Shown one piece after another: positions 31,021-34,400 of a stretch of DNA of 34,400 nt. This stretch comes from Acidobacteriota bacterium (GTDB lineage Bacteria; Acidobacteriota; Vicinamibacteria; Marinacidobacterales; Marinacidobacteraceae): assembly GCA_009835985.1 (NCBI GenBank), contig VXWI01000006.1, positions 1-34,400 on the forward strand, in the 5' to 3' direction. The position numbers and the translations under genes were made by a program. The first letter of the stretch is position 1, and the number at the start of each line of letters is the position of its first letter. The notes beneath the pieces were generated by a model. That model was not told the origin of the DNA and did not search any database. It saw only the letters and a list, made by a program, of their open reading frames with translations.

Positions 31021-32655
31021 CTATGCGCTCAGGAACGGGTAGCGGTAGTCCTTCGCCGGAGCGAAGTTCTCCTTGACCGTGCGGATGTTGGTCCAGCGCA
31101 GCAGGTGGGAACCCAGGCCCGTTTTGTCGTTGGTCCCCGAGGCCCGGCCGCCGCCGAAGGGCTGTTGGCCGATCACCGCCCCGGTGGGTTTGTCGTTGAT
31201 GTAGAAGTTGCCGGCGGCGTGACGGAGCGCGCCGTACGCCTGTTCGGTGGCCAGGCGGTCGTTCGCGAAGACCGCGCCGGTCAGACCGTACGGCGACGTC
31301 TTGCGGCAGAGGTCGAGAGTCTCGGCGTACTGGGAGTCCGGGTAGAAGTAGACAGCCAGCACTGGCCCGAAGATCTCTTCGGTCATCAGCCGATTCTCGG
31401 GGTTGTCGGTAACCACCAGGGTGGGTTCCACGAACCAGCCCACGGACCGGTCGGCGTTTCCGCCCATCAGGACATCGCACGACGGGTCCTCCCGCGCGAT
31501 GTCGAGGTAACCCGAAACCTTGTTGAAGGAACGCTCGTCGATCACCGCGCCCATGAAGTTGGCGAAGTCCGTCGGGTCGCCCATGGTCACGGTCTTCGCC
31601 TCGGCGAGGAACTGCTCGAGGAAGTCGTCCTTCATGCTCGCCGGCAGGTAGGCGCGGGACGCGGCGGAGCACTTCTGTCCCTGGAACTCGTAGGCGCCCC
31701 GAATCAGGTTGGCGACCAGCGCCTCCGCGTCGGCGGACTCGTGCGCCACCACGAAGTTCTTGCCGCCGGTCTCGCCGACGACCCGCGGATAGGAGCGGTA
31801 GTTCGCGATGTTCTCCCCGACCGTCTTCCAGATGTGCTGGAAGGTCGCGGTAGAGCCCGTGAAATGGACTCCGGCGAGCGTTTCCTGAGCGAGCGCCGGG
31901 GCCCCGATGGTGGGTCCGTGCCCGGGGAGCATGTTGACCACGCCGTCGGGCAGGCCGGCTTCCCGGTAGAGCTCCATCAGGTAGTACGCCGAGAGCATCT
32001 GCGTCTCCGCGGGCTTCCAGACGATGGTGTTCCCCATGATGGCCGGAGCCATCGCCAGGTTCCCGCCGAGGGCGGTGAAGTTGAACGGGCTCACCGCGAA
32101 GATGAATCCCTCGAGGGCGCGGTACTCGAGGTAGTTCCAGACCCCGGGGTCGGGATCGCCCACCGGCTGCTGCCGCACGAGCTGGTCGAGGAAGTAGGCG
32201 TTGAACCGCAGCATGTCGGCGAACTCGCAGGCCGCCTCGATCTCCGCCTGGTGACTGGTCTTCGACTGGCCGAGCATCGTGGCGACATTCATCCGGTAGC
32301 GGCGGGGACCGACCAGCAGGTCGGCCATTCGCAGGTAGAGGCTGGCGCGCGCCCGGTGATCGAGTTCCGACCAGGTCCGCCACGCATCGGCGGCGGCGGC
32401 TACGGCTTCTTCGACGAGGTCCGGGGTGGCTTCGTGATAGCGGGCGAGGACGTGGGAGTGGTTGTGCGGCGACCGGACCTCGGCGATCTTGCCGGTGCGG
32501 ATTTCCCTGCCGCCGATGATGACCGGGATTTCGACGATCTGATTCGACTGCCGGCTGATCTCGGCCTCGAGCGCCGCGCGGTCGGCGCTTCCCGCCTCGT
32601 AGCCGCGTACGGGCTCGTTGCTGGGTCGGGGGACGGCCTGAATTCCCTGGCTCAT
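31021..32655 (-). CDS. pruA: L-glutamate gamma-semialdehyde (P5C) dehydrogenase
   Basis: 544 aa, matching the ALDH4 family in length and end (KENFAPAKDYRYPFLSA). Key residues: SPFNFTA (189-195) and IVWKPAE for NAD binding, general base Glu295 in VVGETGGKN, catalytic Cys329 in FQGQKCSAASRA, and EEIFGPVLAVYFY plus GNFYINDKPTGAVIGQQPFGG for substrate and tetramer contacts. It oxidises glutamate-5-semialdehyde, in equilibrium with pyrroline-5-carboxylate, to glutamate in proline and arginine catabolism; the proline dehydrogenase partner is not in this window. The ATG at 32655 has AAGGAG ten bases before it. It is divergent from the dehydratase-like gene with 18 bases between annotated starts. Confidence 0.93.
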   Translation of the reverse strand: MSQGIQAVPRPSNEPVRGYEAGSADRAALEAEISRQSNQIVEIPVIIGGREIRTGKIAEVRSPHNHSHVLARYHEATPDLVEEAVAAAADAWRTWSELDHRARASLYLRMADLLVGPRRYRMNVATMLGQSKTSHQAEIEAACEFADMLRFNAYFLDQLVRQQPVGDPDPGVWNYLEYRALEGFIFAVSPFNFTALGGNLAMAPAIMGNTIVWKPAETQMLSAYYLMELYREAGLPDGVVNMLPGHGPTIGAPALAQETLAGVHFTGSTATFQHIWKTVGENIANYRSYPRVVGETGGKNFVVAHESADAEALVANLIRGAYEFQGQKCSAASRAYLPASMKDDFLEQFLAEAKTVTMGDPTDFANFMGAVIDERSFNKVSGYLDIAREDPSCDVLMGGNADRSVGWFVEPTLVVTDNPENRLMTEEIFGPVLAVYFYPDSQYAETLDLCRKTSPYGLTGAVFANDRLATEQAYGALRHAAGNFYINDKPTGAVIGQQPFGGGRASGTNDKTGLGSHLLRWTNIRTVKENFAPAKDYRYPFLSA

Positions 32656-32673
32656 TAGACTCTTGCTCCTTAC

Positions 32674-33771
32674 GTGACTACGTCAGATTCCGGGGCTCCG
32701 GAAGGCGGGAATGCTACCCGAGAGACGCCCTTCGCGGGCGGCGTTCCCCCCGGCGTCGCGCTGCTCCGCGAATTGCCGGAACGGGTGCGGGAAGCGGCCT
32801 CCCGGATCCGTCCGTTCCTGAACGAGACTCCCTTCGAAACTGCCCGTGGCCTGAGCGGCGAACGGGCGGCCGCCGCACCCGGTGGAATGGTTCGCTGGAA
32901 GCTCGAGTGCTTCGGCGCTACGGGGTCCTTCAAGATTCGGGGAGCCCTCAACAAGCTGTTGGTACTGCGGGACACGGCAGGCGCCCGGGCGCTCGAAGCG
33001 GGAATCGTCACGGCGTCCACCGGGAATCACGGGCGCGCAACGGCGCACGCGCTCGCGTTGCTGGGCGGGCGAGGCGTGGTGTTCCTGCCGCGGACGGTGG
33101 CCGATTCGAAGCGGCGCGTCCTCGATGACCAGTACGACGACGTGGTCGAACTGCGCCTCGTGGGCGAAGATGCGGTGGAGTCCGAATACGCGGCCAGGGA
33201 GGAGGCGGAGCGGAGTGGCCGGCCGTTCGTTTCGCCCTACAACGATCCGGACATCATCGCGGGCCAGGGAACCGTCGGTTTCGAGATGGACGCCGCGCTC
33301 GGCGACGAGCCGCTCGACGCGGTGCTGGTTCCGGTGGGCGGGGGCGGCCTCATCGCCGGCATCGCCGGTTGGCTCAAAGAGGCCCGCCCCGGCATCCAGG
33401 TGCTGGGTTGCCAGCCGCGGGCCTCCGCCGTCATGGCGGCTTCGGTCCGTGCCGGCCGCCTCCTCGAATCGGGACGCGACGTGCCGTTCGAGCCGACGCT
33501 CGCCGACGCGGTCGCGGGCGGGGTCGAGGAGGGCGCTGTCACCCTCGCGCTGTGCAGCGAACTCGTGGATGCATGGATCCTGCTCGACGAGGGGGACATC
33601 GCCGCCGCCATGCGCCGGGTGCTCGCGGAGCGGTTTGCGATGGTCGAGGGCTCCGCGGCCCTGCCGGTGGCGGCGCTCCCGCGACTGGATCCGGGGCTCG
33701 CGTCCGTGGGGCTCGTGCTCAGCGGCGCCGGGATCAGCCGCGAGGGGCTCCGGGTGTTGGCCGCGGACTAG
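32674..33771 (+). CDS. Threonine/serine dehydratase-like PLP enzyme (fold type II)
   Basis: 365 aa. PLP fold-type II motifs: FGATGSFKIRGALNK (Schiff-base lysine), TASTGNHGRATAHAL (SSGNHAQ-type phosphate/carboxylate loop), NDPDIIAGQGTVGFE, PVGGGGLIAGIAGWL (tetraglycine loop binding the PLP phosphate) and a C-terminal SGAGISREG replacing the usual SGGN. There is no ACT domain, so this is a catabolic-type dehydratase or racemase rather than IlvA. The GTG start at 32674 has no Shine-Dalgarno sequence; in-frame TTG 32773 and GTG 32785 sit just before the first conserved segment (LPERVREAASRIRPF) and are real alternatives. The preceding 30 residues are Gly/Pro-rich and partly encoded by a hairpin resembling the window's repeat. 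It is convergent with the DMT-type gene. Confidence 0.88.
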   Translation: MTTSDSGAPEGGNATRETPFAGGVPPGVALLRELPERVREAASRIRPFLNETPFETARGLSGERAAAAPGGMVRWKLECFGATGSFKIRGALNKLLVLRDTAGARALEAGIVTASTGNHGRATAHALALLGGRGVVFLPRTVADSKRRVLDDQYDDVVELRLVGEDAVESEYAAREEAERSGRPFVSPYNDPDIIAGQGTVGFEMDAALGDEPLDAVLVPVGGGGLIAGIAGWLKEARPGIQVLGCQPRASAVMAASVRAGRLLESGRDVPFEPTLADAVAGGVEEGAVTLALCSELVDAWILLDEGDIAAAMRRVLAERFAMVEGSAALPVAALPRLDPGLASVGLVLSGAGISREGLRVLAAD

Positions 33772-33781
33772 AAAGCGCCGG

Positions 33782-34312
33782 TCAACTCGGCGATCCGTCG
33801 GGTGGCGCTTCGGCGGCCGCCTTCGACGGCGGCGGCGCGTGCGGCGTGTTGGTGGTGATCAGAAGCACCGAGAGAAGCACCCCGGCGATCCCGACCCAAA
33901 GCATCGGCCCGCCCCGGAGCCGCCCTCCCGAGAGAAGCAGCGTCGAGATCGCGGTGATCGTGACCGCGCCTCCGAACACGACGGGCATGACCGCGTGAGG
34001 GATGCGGGCGCCGCCGGTGAACATCGCCATGGTCAGCCCGAAGGCCCCGAGCGCCCCCAGGAGGCCCGCTGCGAATCCCCAGGCGAGGCTGCTGCCCGCG
34101 ATCGGCGTGAAGGAGAAGTTGTCCCCGCGCAGCCACATGCCCACCGCGCCACCCGCGATCGCCACCACCAGGTAGGCGATCCCGATCCCCAGGTACGGCT
34201 TGAAGGGACTGGCGGTCGCGTCCGCGAGGCGCGCCTGCCCCAGCGTCGGTCCATAGAGACCCCAGGCGAGGGCGGTGATCAGGGCGAACAGGAAGGGAAG
34301 GGCGGTGCGCAT
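33782..34312 (-). CDS. Small DMT/EamA-like integral membrane protein
   Basis: 176 aa from ATG 34312, which has TGGAGG five bases upstream; longer in-frame readings from 34381 lack support. About five hydrophobic segments are visible: LPFLFALITALAWGLYGPTL, IAYLVVAIAGGAVGMWL, LAWGFAAGLLGALGAFGLTM, AVMPVVFGGAVTITAISTLL and WVGIAGVLLSVLLIT, followed by a Pro/Ala-rich cytosolic tail. The first segment (ALAWGLYGP) resembles the start of drug/metabolite transporter repeats. At half the normal ten-helix length, it would have to act as a dimer or be a distinct small family. The stop lies ten bases from the dehydratase stop on the other strand. The transported substrate is unknown. Confidence 0.8.
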   Translation of the reverse strand: MRTALPFLFALITALAWGLYGPTLGQARLADATASPFKPYLGIGIAYLVVAIAGGAVGMWLRGDNFSFTPIAGSSLAWGFAAGLLGALGAFGLTMAMFTGGARIPHAVMPVVFGGAVTITAISTLLLSGGRLRGGPMLWVGIAGVLLSVLLITTNTPHAPPPSKAAAEAPPDGSPS

Positions 34313-34400
34313 CGGAGCCTCCAGGCGGCTCCGATCATACGGAGAAGGCCGGTGCCCGTGGCAGACTCCGCGCCCACCCAACCCGTCCCCTGTCTTTCTC

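Noticed and set aside
30905..32383. Upstream extension of the dioxygenase frame through the aldehyde dehydrogenase gene (would make a 799-aa protein)
   Set aside because: The extension overlaps the dehydrogenase in another phase and is low-complexity; only the dioxygenase part has domain sequence.
1..34400. CRISPR array, tRNA, rRNA or insertion-sequence transposase
   Set aside because: No regularly spaced direct repeats, cloverleaf-like segments or transposase motifs were noticed on reading; a dedicated search was not possible here.

Overview
The window is GC-rich, densely coded chromosomal DNA with Shine-Dalgarno-type starts. It has the look of an Acidobacteriota (or Gemmatimonadota-like) genome. 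The clues are an Oar-type TonB-dependent receptor with an N-terminal carboxypeptidase-regulatory domain, a GWxTD-domain protein with TPRs, a sortilin/BNR-repeat giant secreted protein, and many exported peptidase-like hydrolases. No rRNA, tRNA, CRISPR array or transposase gene was seen. The taxonomic call is inference.

Region by region. (1) 66-2375, minus strand: a compositionally distinct pair, a Schlafen-type AlbA_2/HATPase protein followed by a ParA-type ATPase with an ATGA overlap; just upstream lies the open 3' end of an unidentified gene that has lost its start. (2) 2376-7594, minus strand: four exported hydrolase-type proteins (serine hydrolase lipoprotein, M19 dipeptidase, CapA-like metallophosphatase, AbgB-like M20 amidohydrolase). 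(3) 7703-11795: three paralogous outer-membrane-type proteins surrounding a debris zone with an orphan Phd-type antitoxin, a probable DUF4058 scrap and a small lipoprotein. (4) 11873-15030: TonB-dependent receptor with a clear intrinsic terminator. (5) 15269-19500, minus strand: GWxTD/TPR protein, CinA-N-like protein, methyltransferase, ApaG. (6) 19522-25489, plus strand: exported phosphodiesterase, HlyD-type adaptor, MacB/LolD-type ATPase without a local permease, and a glutamate-cysteine-ligase-like enzyme fused to two CBS domains. (7) 25576-28770: BNR/sortilin-like secreted protein. (8) 28865-29827: a stand-alone HsdR-N-type PD-(D/E)XK protein with lower-GC composition. (9) 29984-34312: TauD-like dioxygenase, an M28 peptidase 3' remnant, P5C dehydrogenase, threonine-dehydratase-like PLP enzyme and a small DMT-type membrane protein.

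Taken together, much of the backbone fits extracytoplasmic capture and breakdown of peptides and amino-acid derivatives (M19, M20, serine hydrolase, TonB receptor), with intracellular catabolism of proline/glutamate-semialdehyde and threonine-type amino acids. Accessory DNA sits at the left edge, at 9.7-10.2 kb and at 28.8-29.9 kb.

The best candidates for something under-described are: the Schlafen/ParA cassette; a dispersed double-hairpin repeat family (copies near 6.07, 18.13, 25.50 and 29.88 kb, with a weak fifth near 32.73 kb) whose stems co-vary between copies; and the three-member outer-membrane protein family.
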